Assembly (NCBI GenBank): GCA_964408795.1
Contig: CAYPAW010000078.1
Coordinates: 1-15,970, forward strand
Reading direction: 5' to 3'
Length of the DNA: 15,970 bases
Source: JABMQB01 sp964408795
GTDB lineage: Bacteria > Bacteroidota > Bacteroidia > Bacteroidales > Prolixibacteraceae
In this document: piece by piece, positions 1 to 8,000 of the stretch
Layout of the letters: each line of letters starts with the position of its first letter
How positions within the stretch are numbered: the first letter of the stretch is position 1
Position numbers and translations under genes: made by a program
Notes under the pieces: generated by a model
Database searches by the model: none
Told to the model about the DNA's origin: nothing
Seen by the model: the letters and a program-made list of their open reading frames with translations, nothing else

Positions 1-57
1 TGAAACGAGCATGTAAAATATTTACACTTAAGATGATGATTAAAGCTATGCGAGTTC

Positions 58-95
58 CATATGATACCTTAGAAATTTAACACTTTAATCATATG
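58..95 (+). promoter_or_regulatory. Hairpin covering the rplJ start codon
   Basis: CATATGAT at 58-65 is the exact reverse complement of ATCATATG at 88-95, giving an 8-bp stem with a 22-nt loop. The 3' arm contains the rplJ ATG (93-95). In the mRNA this fold would hide the start codon. In many bacteria L10, alone or with L12, represses its own mRNA by binding the rplJ leader, so a structure here fits known biology, but I cannot show that L10 binds this one. The rest of 1-92 shows no recognisable gene. It probably follows rplA, which lies outside the window. The stem is AT-rich and short, so chance is a real possibility. Confidence 0.4.
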
Positions 96-611
96 AAAAG
101 ATCAGAGAAAGATGGTATTATTAATCGTTTAACAGAGCAGATCAATGAAACGGATCATTTTTATCTGGCTGATATAAGCAACCTGAATGCTGCTGTTACC
201 AATGACTTAAGGCATACATGCTTTAAACAGGATGTAAAGCTGGTTGTTGCGAAAAATACGTTACTGCGTAGAGCCCTTGAAAATTCCAACAAGGAAGTTC
301 AGGAACTTTACGATTTGCTTCAAGGCAACACTTCGGTGATGTTTACAGAAAAAGCAAATGTCCCTGCCAAACTGATTAAAGAATTCTATAGAAAGCATAA
401 ACGCCCGGTCTTGAAAGGCGCTTATGTGGAAGAATCAGTTTATATTGGTGAAGATCAGCTGGATGCGCTTATTGCGGTTAAATCAAGAAACGAGCTTATC
501 GCCGATATCGTGGCGTTGTTGCAATCACCTGTGAAGAATGTGCTTTCACAGCTACAATCAGGTGGTACTATATTACATGGTGTGCTTAAAGCACTGGAAG
601 AGAGAGAATAA
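93..611 (+). CDS. rplJ: 50S ribosomal protein L10
   Basis: L10 (172 aa, normal length) anchors the L7/L12 stalk to 23S rRNA at the GTPase-associated centre of the large subunit. The N-terminal globular domain (about residues 1-135) shows the family pattern, including the HFYLADISNLNA stretch, the KLVVAKNTLLRRAL motif that contacts RNA, and GNTSVMFTE. The C-terminal helix (about 140-172) is where L7/L12 dimers bind. The ATG at 93 is the only sensible start, since the protein begins MKRSEKDGII as in Bacteroidota homologues. No Shine-Dalgarno is present, which is normal for the phylum. rplL follows after 36 nt, the standard rplJL order. L10 is often an autoregulator of this operon, and a start-codon hairpin lies just upstream. 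Confidence 0.97.
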   Translation: MKRSEKDGIINRLTEQINETDHFYLADISNLNAAVTNDLRHTCFKQDVKLVVAKNTLLRRALENSNKEVQELYDLLQGNTSVMFTEKANVPAKLIKEFYRKHKRPVLKGAYVEESVYIGEDQLDALIAVKSRNELIADIVALLQSPVKNVLSQLQSGGTILHGVLKALEERE

Positions 612-647
612 TTTTTATTGATTCATTTACATTAAATTTACATAGAA

Positions 648-1028
648 ATGGCAGATTTAAAACACCTTGCAGAAGAGTTGGTAAACTTAACTGTTAAAGA
701 GGTTAACGAATTATCTGGGATTCTTAAAGAAGAGTATGGCATTGAGCCGGCAGCTGCTGCAGTGGCAGTTGCAGGTCCTGCAGCCGGTGAGGGTGAAGAA
801 ACCGCCGTTGCCGAACAAACAGAATTCGATGTGATTCTGAAAGCAGCGGGTCAATCAAAGCTTGCAGTAGTTAAACTGGTTAAAGAATTGACAGGCCTTG
901 GCCTCAAAGAAGCGAAAGAAGTGGTAGATTCAGCACCCAAAGCAATCAAGGAAAAGGTGGCGAAAGATGAAGCGGAAGCTTTGAAATCACAATTGGAAGA
1001 AGCTGGAGCCGAAGTTGAAGTTAAATAA
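648..1028 (+). CDS. rplL: 50S ribosomal protein L7/L12
   Basis: L7/L12 forms the multi-copy mobile stalk of the large subunit, which recruits and stimulates translation GTPases such as EF-Tu and EF-G. At 126 aa it has the usual length. The order is an N-terminal dimerisation and L10-binding helix region (about 1-32), an Ala/Gly/Glu-rich flexible hinge (about 33-56), and a C-terminal domain (about 57-126) with the conserved KLAVVKLVKELTGLGLKEAK surface (71-90) that binds factors. The ATG at 648 matches the family N-terminus (MADLKHLAEELVNLTVKEV). The upstream 36 nt are AT-rich with no Shine-Dalgarno. A strong terminator-like hairpin lies about 30 nt after the stop, as expected where stalk protein must be made in large excess over RNA polymerase. 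Confidence 0.97.
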   Translation: MADLKHLAEELVNLTVKEVNELSGILKEEYGIEPAAAAVAVAGPAAGEGEETAVAEQTEFDVILKAAGQSKLAVVKLVKELTGLGLKEAKEVVDSAPKAIKEKVAKDEAEALKSQLEEAGAEVEVK

Positions 1029-1034
1029 TTCTAT

Positions 1035-1064
1035 CCTAACCTATTAAGGTTGATACGGTTTAGG
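1035..1064 (+). promoter_or_regulatory. Possible alternative fold upstream of the rplL-rpoB attenuator
   Basis: Two competing pairings are visible before the terminator-like hairpin. AACCT (1038-1042) pairs with AGGTT (1047-1051) around a 4-nt loop. Alternatively CCTAACC (1035-1041) can pair with GGTTTAGG (1057-1064), with one bulged T. The second pairing uses the foot of the terminator stem, so it could act as an anti-terminator. The base pairing is seen in the sequence; the switching role is inference only. Confidence 0.25.
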
Positions 1065-1107
1065 ACCTGTTCCCGAAGACCCGGAACCAGGTTCTAAACC
1101 TTTTTGT
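1057..1107 (+). terminator. Intrinsic terminator-like attenuator between rplL and rpoB
   Basis: The stem starts with GGTTTAGGACCTG (1057-1069) pairing with CAGGTTCTAAACC (1088-1100), including one G-U pair. It continues with TTCC (1070-1073) against GGAA (1083-1086) across a single bulged C, for about 17 bp in all. The 9-nt loop is 1074-1082. Five T residues follow at once (1101-1105). The form is that of a Rho-independent terminator, but rpoB starts only about 40 nt later on the same strand. Partial termination between rplL and rpoB is well known in E. coli, so I read this as an attenuator lowering rpoBC expression relative to rplJL. Its strength cannot be judged without a folding calculation or RNA data. 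Confidence 0.8.
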
Positions 1108-1131
1108 GTATTTAGAAAGTAAATACCTTTA
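1103..1131 (+). promoter_or_regulatory. Weak candidate promoter for rpoB
   Basis: TTTG at 1103-1106 and TACCTTTA at 1124-1131 resemble the Bacteroidota -33 (TTTG) and -7 (TAnnTTTG) elements. The last base of the -7 box is wrong, and the spacer is 17 nt rather than 19-21. A transcript from here would have a leader of only a few bases. The match may be chance in AT-rich DNA, but it sits exactly where a secondary rpoBC promoter would bypass the attenuator. Confidence 0.2.
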
Positions 1132-1144
1132 ACAGAACTACTAC

Positions 1145-4100
1145 ATGTATGTAACCACTGAAAAACCGAGGATTAATTTTTCCTCATCCGAAACAAGGTT
1201 TGATTACCCGGACTTCCTGGAAGTTCAAATAAAATCATTCAGAGAATTTTTTCAGTTAAAGACAACACCGGAAAAGAGGAAAAACGAAAAGTTATACAGA
1301 GTTTTCGATGAGAACTTTCCGATCTCCGACACCCGGAATAACTTCGTACTGGAATTTATCGATTATCAGGTTGATCCGCCCCGGTATGGAATTGAAGAGT
1401 GTATAGAACGGGGATTGACCTACAGTGTGCCGATCAAGGCAAAACTGAAGCTTTATTGTACCGATCCGGAACACGAAGATTTTGATACGGTTATCCAGGA
1501 TGTCTACCTGGGAACGATTCCCTACATGACAGAACGGGGAACCTTCATTATCAATGGTGCAGAACGTGTGATTGTATCCCAGCTGCACCGGTCTCCCGGT
1601 GTATTTTTCGGACAAAGCCTCCATGCCAACGGAACAAAACTTTATTCAGCACGGATTATTCCTTTTAAAGGATCCTGGATCGAGTTTGCGACCGACATCA
1701 ACAGTGTCATGTTTGCCTATATCGACCGAAAGAAAAAATTACCGGTCACCACCCTTTTACGTGCTATAGGGTATGAAAGTGATAAAGATATTCTTGAGAT
1801 ATTTAACCTCGCCGATGAGGTCAAGGTAACGAAAACCGGACTGAAAAAGATCGTGGGTCGTAAACTGGCTGCCCGTGTTTTGAAATCGTGGGTGGAAGAT
1901 TTTGTGGATGAAGATACAGGGGAAGTGGTCTCCATAGAACGGAATGAGATCATTATTGATCGTGAGACGGAAATTGAGGAAGACCATCTGGAGGAGATCC
2001 TGGAATCGGGAGTAAGCACCATCCTGCTACACAAAGAAGATCAGAACCAGCAGGATTATGCCATCATCTACAATACCCTGCAGAAAGATCCGTGTAATTC
2101 CGAAAAAGAAGCGGTCCTGCATATTTACAGGCAACTTCGCAATGCAGAACCCCCGGATGAAGCCACTGCACGCGATGTGATTGATAAGCTGTTTTTTTCC
2201 GATAAAAGGTATGATCTGGGTGATGTAGGCCGCTACCGGATCAATAAGAAGTTGGGACTGAATATTGAAATGGATATTAAAGTTCTGACAAAACAAGATA
2301 TCATTGAGATCATCAAATACCTGATTCAGCTGGTGAATTCCAAAACGGATGTCGACGATATAGACCACCTGAGCAACAGAAGGGTACGTACGGTAGGCGA
2401 ACAGATGTACAATCAGTTCGGAATAGGCCTGGCCCGTATGGCCAGGACCATCAGAGAACGAATGAATGTCCGGGACAATGAAGTATTCACGCCGATTGAC
2501 CTGATCAATTCCAAGACCCTTTCATCGGTGATTAACTCGTTTTTCGGAACCAATGCATTGTCACAGTTCATGGATCAAACCAATCCACTGGCAGAGATGA
2601 CCCACAAACGAAGAATGTCGGCGCTGGGTCCGGGGGGGTTATCCCGGGAAAGAGCAGGTTTTGAAGTTCGGGATGTTCATTATACGCACTATGGCAGGTT
2701 GTGTCCGATTGAGACGCCCGAAGGGCCGAATATTGGATTGATCTCTTCGTTGTGTGTATTTGCAAAAATTACCGACCTGGGATTTATTGCAACCCCTTAC
2801 CGGAAGGTGAAAAGTTCAACAGTGGATCTTTCCGATGAAGGAATTGTATATCTTACTGCCGAGGAGGAAGAGGGGAAGGTCATTGCACAGGCCAATGCTC
2901 CGATCAATCCGGAGGGTGTTTTTATCAATGAAAAGGTAAAATCGCGTCTTGACGGGGATTATCCGGTTGTTGAGCCAGAAAAGATTGATCTTATGGATGT
3001 TGGGCCGAATCAGATTGCCTCGGTAGCTGCTTCATTGATTTCTTTTCTTGAGCATGACGATGCCAACCGGGCTTTGATGGGATCCAACATGATGCGACAG
3101 GCTGTTCCCCTGCTCCGGCCGGAAACTCCCATTGTAGGTACGGGCCTGGAAGCCCGGGCTGTAATGGATTCCCGGATACATATCATTGCTGAAGCCGATG
3201 GAATGGTCGAATATGTAGATGCCGACCAGATCATTGTTCGTTACGATGTTTCCGATGATGAGCGTTTTGTGAGTTTTGATCCGGAGGTGGTAACTTACAA
3301 ACTTCCGAAATACAATAAAACCAATCAGGGGACTACCGTAGACCTGAAACCGGTGGTTACCAAAGGACAGAGAATCCGGAAAGGGGAAATACTGACCGCA
3401 GGGTATGCAACCCATAACGGGGAACTTGCACTGGGACGGAATCTGATGGTAGCCTTTATGCCGTGGCAGGGATACAACTACGAAGATGCCATCGTGGTTT
3501 CGGAAGCAATTGTTCGCGATGATACGTTTACCTCCGTTCATGTGGATGAATACAGCCTTGAAGTGCGCGATACCAAAAGAGGTATCGAGGAGTTTACTTC
3601 GGATATACCCAATGTGAGCGAAGAAGCTACCCGCAATCTCGATGAAAACGGATTAATACGAATTGGAGCCGATGTAAAACCGGGCGATATATTGATCGGG
3701 AAAATCACACCCAAGGGAGAATCCGATCCTTCCCCGGAAGAAAAACTGCTTCGCGCCATCTTCGGCGATAAAGCAGGGGATGTGAAAGATGCTTCCCTGA
3801 AAGCGTCTCCGTCTCTGACCGGTACCGTAATCAATAAAAAGCTTTTTTCAAGGGTCGTTAAAGAGAAAAAAGGGAAGAATATCACCAAATCGTTGTTGGA
3901 TCAGATTGATGAAAAGTTAGAAAAGGAAGTCCTTGCATTGCGTTCGATCCTTGAAGAGAAGCTCTTTGCCCTGGTATCGGGTAAGACCTCTCAGGGTGTT
4001 AAGGATTATTACGGCGCTACCTACATTGCCAAGGGGGTGAAATTTACCCTCAAACAATTGCAGGAGATCGACTATCTGCAGGTGAATCCGGATAAATGGA

Positions 4101-4957
4101 CAACCGACAAGCACAAAAATGAGTTGATCTTTCATCTGATCAACAACTATATCATGAAGTACAAGGAAGCGGAAGCGGTTTCGCGCCGTGAACGGTACAA
4201 TGTAACCATTGGAGATGAACTTCCGGCAGGGATTATTCAGCTGGCTAAGATTTATATAGCCAAGAAGCGCAAATTGCAGATTGGGGATAAGATGGCCGGG
4301 CGACATGGAAACAAAGGGATTGTTTCCAGGGTGGTACGTGTGGAAGATATGCCTTTTCTTGCTGACGGAACGCCGGTCGATATTGTTTTGAATCCCCTGG
4401 GAGTGCCTTCGCGTATGAATCTGGGGCAGATTTATGAAACGGTTTTGGGATGGGCCGGTAAAGAACTGGGACTGACTTTTGCGACCCCGATCTTTGATGG
4501 AGCCTCCCTGGAACAGATTACCGAATATACAGAAAAAGCCGGTATTCCACGCTACGGACGAACGGTTCTTTATGATGGGGAAACCGGTGTGCCTTTTGAT
4601 CAGCCGGCTACGGTCGGGATTATTTACATGATGAAACTGGGGCATATGGTGGAAGATAAAATGCATGCCCGTTCGATAGGTCCGTACTCGCTGATTACCC
4701 AACAACCCCTGGGAGGAAAAGCGCAGTTTGGAGGTCAGCGTTTTGGAGAAATGGAAGTGTGGGCCCTGGAGGCCTTTGGTGCATCCCATATTCTTCAGGA
4801 GATCCTGACCGTTAAATCCGATGATGTGATCGGAAGAGCCAAAGCTTATGAAACCATCGTTAAAGGAGAACCCATGCCGCAGGCAGGTATTCCTGAGTCC
4901 CTGAATGTGTTGTTGCATGAACTCAGAGGCCTCGGTTTGAGCGTCCGAATGGAGTAA
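1145..4957 (+). CDS. rpoB: DNA-directed RNA polymerase subunit beta
   Basis: This is the beta subunit of the core RNA polymerase (1270 aa, the usual Bacteroidota length), forming one pincer of the active-site cleft with RpoC. The rifampicin-binding region runs from about F466 to L494 and carries the wild-type, drug-sensitive residues Q474, D477, H487, R490, S492 and L494 (E. coli Q513, D516, H526, R529, S531, L533). The E780-D781 pair in NYEDAIVVSE matches the E. coli residues near the catalytic magnesium. GDKMAGRHGNKG (1047-1058) is the conserved active-centre segment near the C-terminus. The ATG at 1145 gives the expected N-terminus, with homology evident by PDFLEVQIKSF. It lies 116 nt after rplL behind an attenuator-like hairpin, and a second such hairpin separates it from rpoC. 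Confidence 0.98.
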   Translation: MYVTTEKPRINFSSSETRFDYPDFLEVQIKSFREFFQLKTTPEKRKNEKLYRVFDENFPISDTRNNFVLEFIDYQVDPPRYGIEECIERGLTYSVPIKAKLKLYCTDPEHEDFDTVIQDVYLGTIPYMTERGTFIINGAERVIVSQLHRSPGVFFGQSLHANGTKLYSARIIPFKGSWIEFATDINSVMFAYIDRKKKLPVTTLLRAIGYESDKDILEIFNLADEVKVTKTGLKKIVGRKLAARVLKSWVEDFVDEDTGEVVSIERNEIIIDRETEIEEDHLEEILESGVSTILLHKEDQNQQDYAIIYNTLQKDPCNSEKEAVLHIYRQLRNAEPPDEATARDVIDKLFFSDKRYDLGDVGRYRINKKLGLNIEMDIKVLTKQDIIEIIKYLIQLVNSKTDVDDIDHLSNRRVRTVGEQMYNQFGIGLARMARTIRERMNVRDNEVFTPIDLINSKTLSSVINSFFGTNALSQFMDQTNPLAEMTHKRRMSALGPGGLSRERAGFEVRDVHYTHYGRLCPIETPEGPNIGLISSLCVFAKITDLGFIATPYRKVKSSTVDLSDEGIVYLTAEEEEGKVIAQANAPINPEGVFINEKVKSRLDGDYPVVEPEKIDLMDVGPNQIASVAASLISFLEHDDANRALMGSNMMRQAVPLLRPETPIVGTGLEARAVMDSRIHIIAEADGMVEYVDADQIIVRYDVSDDERFVSFDPEVVTYKLPKYNKTNQGTTVDLKPVVTKGQRIRKGEILTAGYATHNGELALGRNLMVAFMPWQGYNYEDAIVVSEAIVRDDTFTSVHVDEYSLEVRDTKRGIEEFTSDIPNVSEEATRNLDENGLIRIGADVKPGDILIGKITPKGESDPSPEEKLLRAIFGDKAGDVKDASLKASPSLTGTVINKKLFSRVVKEKKGKNITKSLLDQIDEKLEKEVLALRSILEEKLFALVSGKTSQGVKDYYGATYIAKGVKFTLKQLQEIDYLQVNPDKWTTDKHKNELIFHLINNYIMKYKEAEAVSRRERYNVTIGDELPAGIIQLAKIYIAKKRKLQIGDKMAGRHGNKGIVSRVVRVEDMPFLADGTPVDIVLNPLGVPSRMNLGQIYETVLGWAGKELGLTFATPIFDGASLEQITEYTEKAGIPRYGRTVLYDGETGVPFDQPATVGIIYMMKLGHMVEDKMHARSIGPYSLITQQPLGGKAQFGGQRFGEMEVWALEAFGASHILQEILTVKSDDVIGRAKAYETIVKGEPMPQAGIPESLNVLLHELRGLGLSVRME

Positions 4958-4963
4958 TACGTC

Positions 4964-4993
4964 GAACCCAATGAGAAATTGAGGTTCTTTTTT
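4964..4993 (+). terminator. Terminator-like hairpin between rpoB and rpoC
   Basis: GAACC (4964-4968) and CAAT (4969-4972) pair with ATTG (4978-4981) and GGTTC (4983-4987), with A4982 bulged, closing a 5-nt GAGAA loop. A run of six T residues (4988-4993) follows directly. This is 9 bp with a proper T tract, the standard look of an intrinsic terminator, yet rpoC starts at 5019. Because beta and beta' are needed in equal amounts, a strong terminator here would be surprising. A weak attenuator, a pause site or an RNA processing site are all possible. Confidence 0.6.
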
Positions 4994-5018
4994 GCAGGAA
5001 AAATTAACAGCTTTTTAT

Positions 5019-8000
5019 ATGCCATTTAAGAAAGATAACAAAGCCAAAAGCAGTTTTTCAAAAATTTCAATCAGTCTTTCCTCTCCGGAAGAGATCCTGG
5101 AACGCTCCTATGGAGAAGTACTGAAGCCGGAAACAATAAACTACCGAACCTATAAACCGGAACGGGATGGATTGTTCTGTGAAAGAATATTCGGGCCTGT
5201 GAAAGATTATGAATGTCATTGCGGGAAATACAAACGCATACGCTATAAAGGAATCGTTTGCGATCGCTGTGGGGTGGAAGTAACAGAAAAGAAAGTCAGG
5301 CGCGAAAGAATGGGGCATATATCGCTGGTGGTACCGGTAGCCCACATTTGGTATTTCCGGTCCTTACCCAACAAAATTGGATATCTCCTGGGACTTCCCA
5401 CAAAAAAACTGGATTCGATTATTTACTATGAAAGATATGTCGTGATTCAGCCGGGTATGAAAGCCCAGGATGGCATTAAACAACTGGATTTTCTGACCGA
5501 AGAGGAATACCTGGATATCCTGGATACTCTTCCCAAAGAGAATCAGTTTCTCGATGAGGACGATCCGAACAAGTTCATTGCAAAAATGGGAGCTGAGGCC
5601 TTATATGAAATATTGATGAGGCTTAATCTGGACGATTTATCCTATGAACTACGCCATAAAGCGAGCAACGAAACTTCACAGCAAAGAAAAAACGAAGCGT
5701 TGAAAAGGTTGCAGGTGGTTGAAGCCTTCAGGGCCAGCAAGAACCTGAACAGACCGGAATGGATGATTGTAAAGGTTGTTCCTGTGATACCGCCGGATTT
5801 GCGTCCTTTGGTACCGCTTGATGGAGGCCGTTTTGCCACCTCCGACCTGAATGACCTGTATCGCCGGGTTATAATCCGTAACAACCGGTTAAAAAGACTG
5901 ATTGAAATCAAGGCTCCGGAAGTGATCCTCCGAAATGAAAAACGGATGCTCCAGGAATCCGTTGATTCGTTGTTTGATAATTCACGGAAAGTAAATGCCG
6001 TAAAGACGGAAAACAACCGGGCTCTGAAATCGCTTTCAGATAGTCTGAAAGGCAAACAAGGGCGTTTTCGTCAGAACCTTTTGGGGAAAAGGGTGGATTA
6101 TTCTGCCCGTTCGGTGATCGTCGTAGGGCCTAAACTGCAACTTCATGAGTGCGGGTTGCCGAAAGACATGGCTGCTGAGCTCTACAAGCCTTTTGTGATC
6201 CGGAAACTGATCGAACGCGGGATTGTAAAAACCGTAAAATCTGCAAAAAAGATTGTGGACAGAAAGGATCCGGTTGTTTGGGAGATTTTGGAGAATGTGT
6301 TGAAGGGTCATCCGGTTTTGTTAAACCGGGCACCTACCTTGCATCGCTTATCTATACAGGCGTTTCAACCGGTATTGATTGAGGGGAAAGCCATTCAGCT
6401 GCATCCTCTGGTATGTACGGGGTTCAATGCAGACTTTGATGGAGACCAGATGGCGGTGCATCTGCCTTTGGGAAATGCAGCCATCCTGGAAGCTCAGTTG
6501 TTGATGCTCTCGTCCCATAATTTGTTAAATCCGGCCAACGGCGCTCCAATAACGGTTCCTTCACAGGATATGGTACTGGGATTGTATTACATGACCAAAG
6601 ACGATGCATCAACCAAGGATGAGAAAAGGATCTTTTATTCTCCGGAAGAAGTGATTATTGCTCACAATGAAGGGAAAATAGGGATGCATTCCATCATTCG
6701 GGTCAAGGTGGAAGATGTGGATGAAAACGGAGCCTATTTCAAACACATCATCGAAACGACCGTCGGAAGGATTCTTTTTAACGAACATGTTCCCCGGCAG
6801 GTTGGTTTCATCAATCAGTTGCTTACCAAGAAATCGTTGCGAAACATTATATCCGATGTATTTAAAAAGTGTGGCAATGCAGCCACTGTAGTATTTCTGG
6901 ATGCGATCAAATACCTGGGCTATTATTGGGCTTACCGGGGAGGATTATCCTTTAATCTGGATGATGTCATTATACCGGTTGATAAAACCGAGATTGTGGA
7001 AAAAGGATACGAAGAAGTGGACGAGGTACTGGCCAATTACAACATGGGTTTTATAACCAATAACGAACGCTATAATCAGGTAATTGATATCTGGACCCAT
7101 GCGAATTCCCGGTTAACCTATTCCGTTATGAAGACCCTGAGTTCGGATAAACAGGGATTTAATTCCATTTATATGATGTTGGATTCGGGGGCCCGGGGTT
7201 CCAAGGAACAGATTCGCCAGTTATGTGGCATGAGGGGATTGATGGCCAAACCCCAGAAATCAGGATCAACGGGATCGCAGATCATTGAGAATCCTATTTT
7301 GGCAAACTTCAAGGAGGGTCTTTCGGTACTGGAGTATTTTATTTCCACCCACGGAGCCCGGAAAGGGCTGGCCGATACGGCCCTGAAAACAGCCGATGCC
7401 GGATATTTGACACGCCGTCTGGTCGATGTAGCCCAGGATGTGATTATTACAGAAGAGGATTGTGGAACCCTGCGCGGGTTGGTGGCAACGGCTGTGAAAA
7501 GCAATGAAGAAGTAGTAGCTTCCCTGTATGACAGGATCCTGGGACGTACCTCGGTACACGATATTTATCATCCGTTGAACGGGGAGCTGATTGTTCGTTC
7601 CGGAGAAGAGATTGATGAATCGATCGCCCTGGAGATTGAGAATTCGCCGATCGAAAGTGTGGAGATTCGTTCGGTACTGACCTGTGAAGCCAGATCGGGA
7701 GTCTGTGCCAAGTGTTACGGGCGGAATCTCGCAACCGGCAGTATGGTTCAGAAAGGAGAAGCTGTGGGGGTTATTGCAGCTCAATCCATTGGCGAACCGG
7801 GAACACAGCTTACCCTTCGTACGTTCCACGTAGGAGGAATCGCCGGGAACATATCCGCTCAGTCCATGGTGGAATCCCATTATGATGGATATACCGAAAT
7901 CGAAGAATTGCGTTCGGTGCCGTATACCGAAGAAGATGGCAAAAATGTGGATATTGTAGTGAGCCGGTTGGCAGAACTGAAAATTGTGGATAAAAACACC

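Noticed and set aside
1..92. Tail of rplA at the left edge
   Set aside because: No frame in 1-92 shows the L1 C-terminus. The first three bases are TGA and could be its stop codon, but that cannot be shown from this window.
2536..2630. Possible rifampicin-resistance changes in rpoB
   Set aside because: All the key contact positions carry the usual wild-type residues.
3917..4918. Long open frame of 333 codons on the - strand, antisense to rpoB
   Set aside because: It is the shadow of a strongly conserved gene. The translation is rich in His, Phe, Arg and Ser with no recognisable domain, and no promoter or spacing supports it.
4992..5018. TTG start adding nine residues to RpoC
   Set aside because: The extra residues are encoded by the T tract and flank of the rpoB-rpoC hairpin, and homologues begin at the MPFKK-like ATG at 5019.
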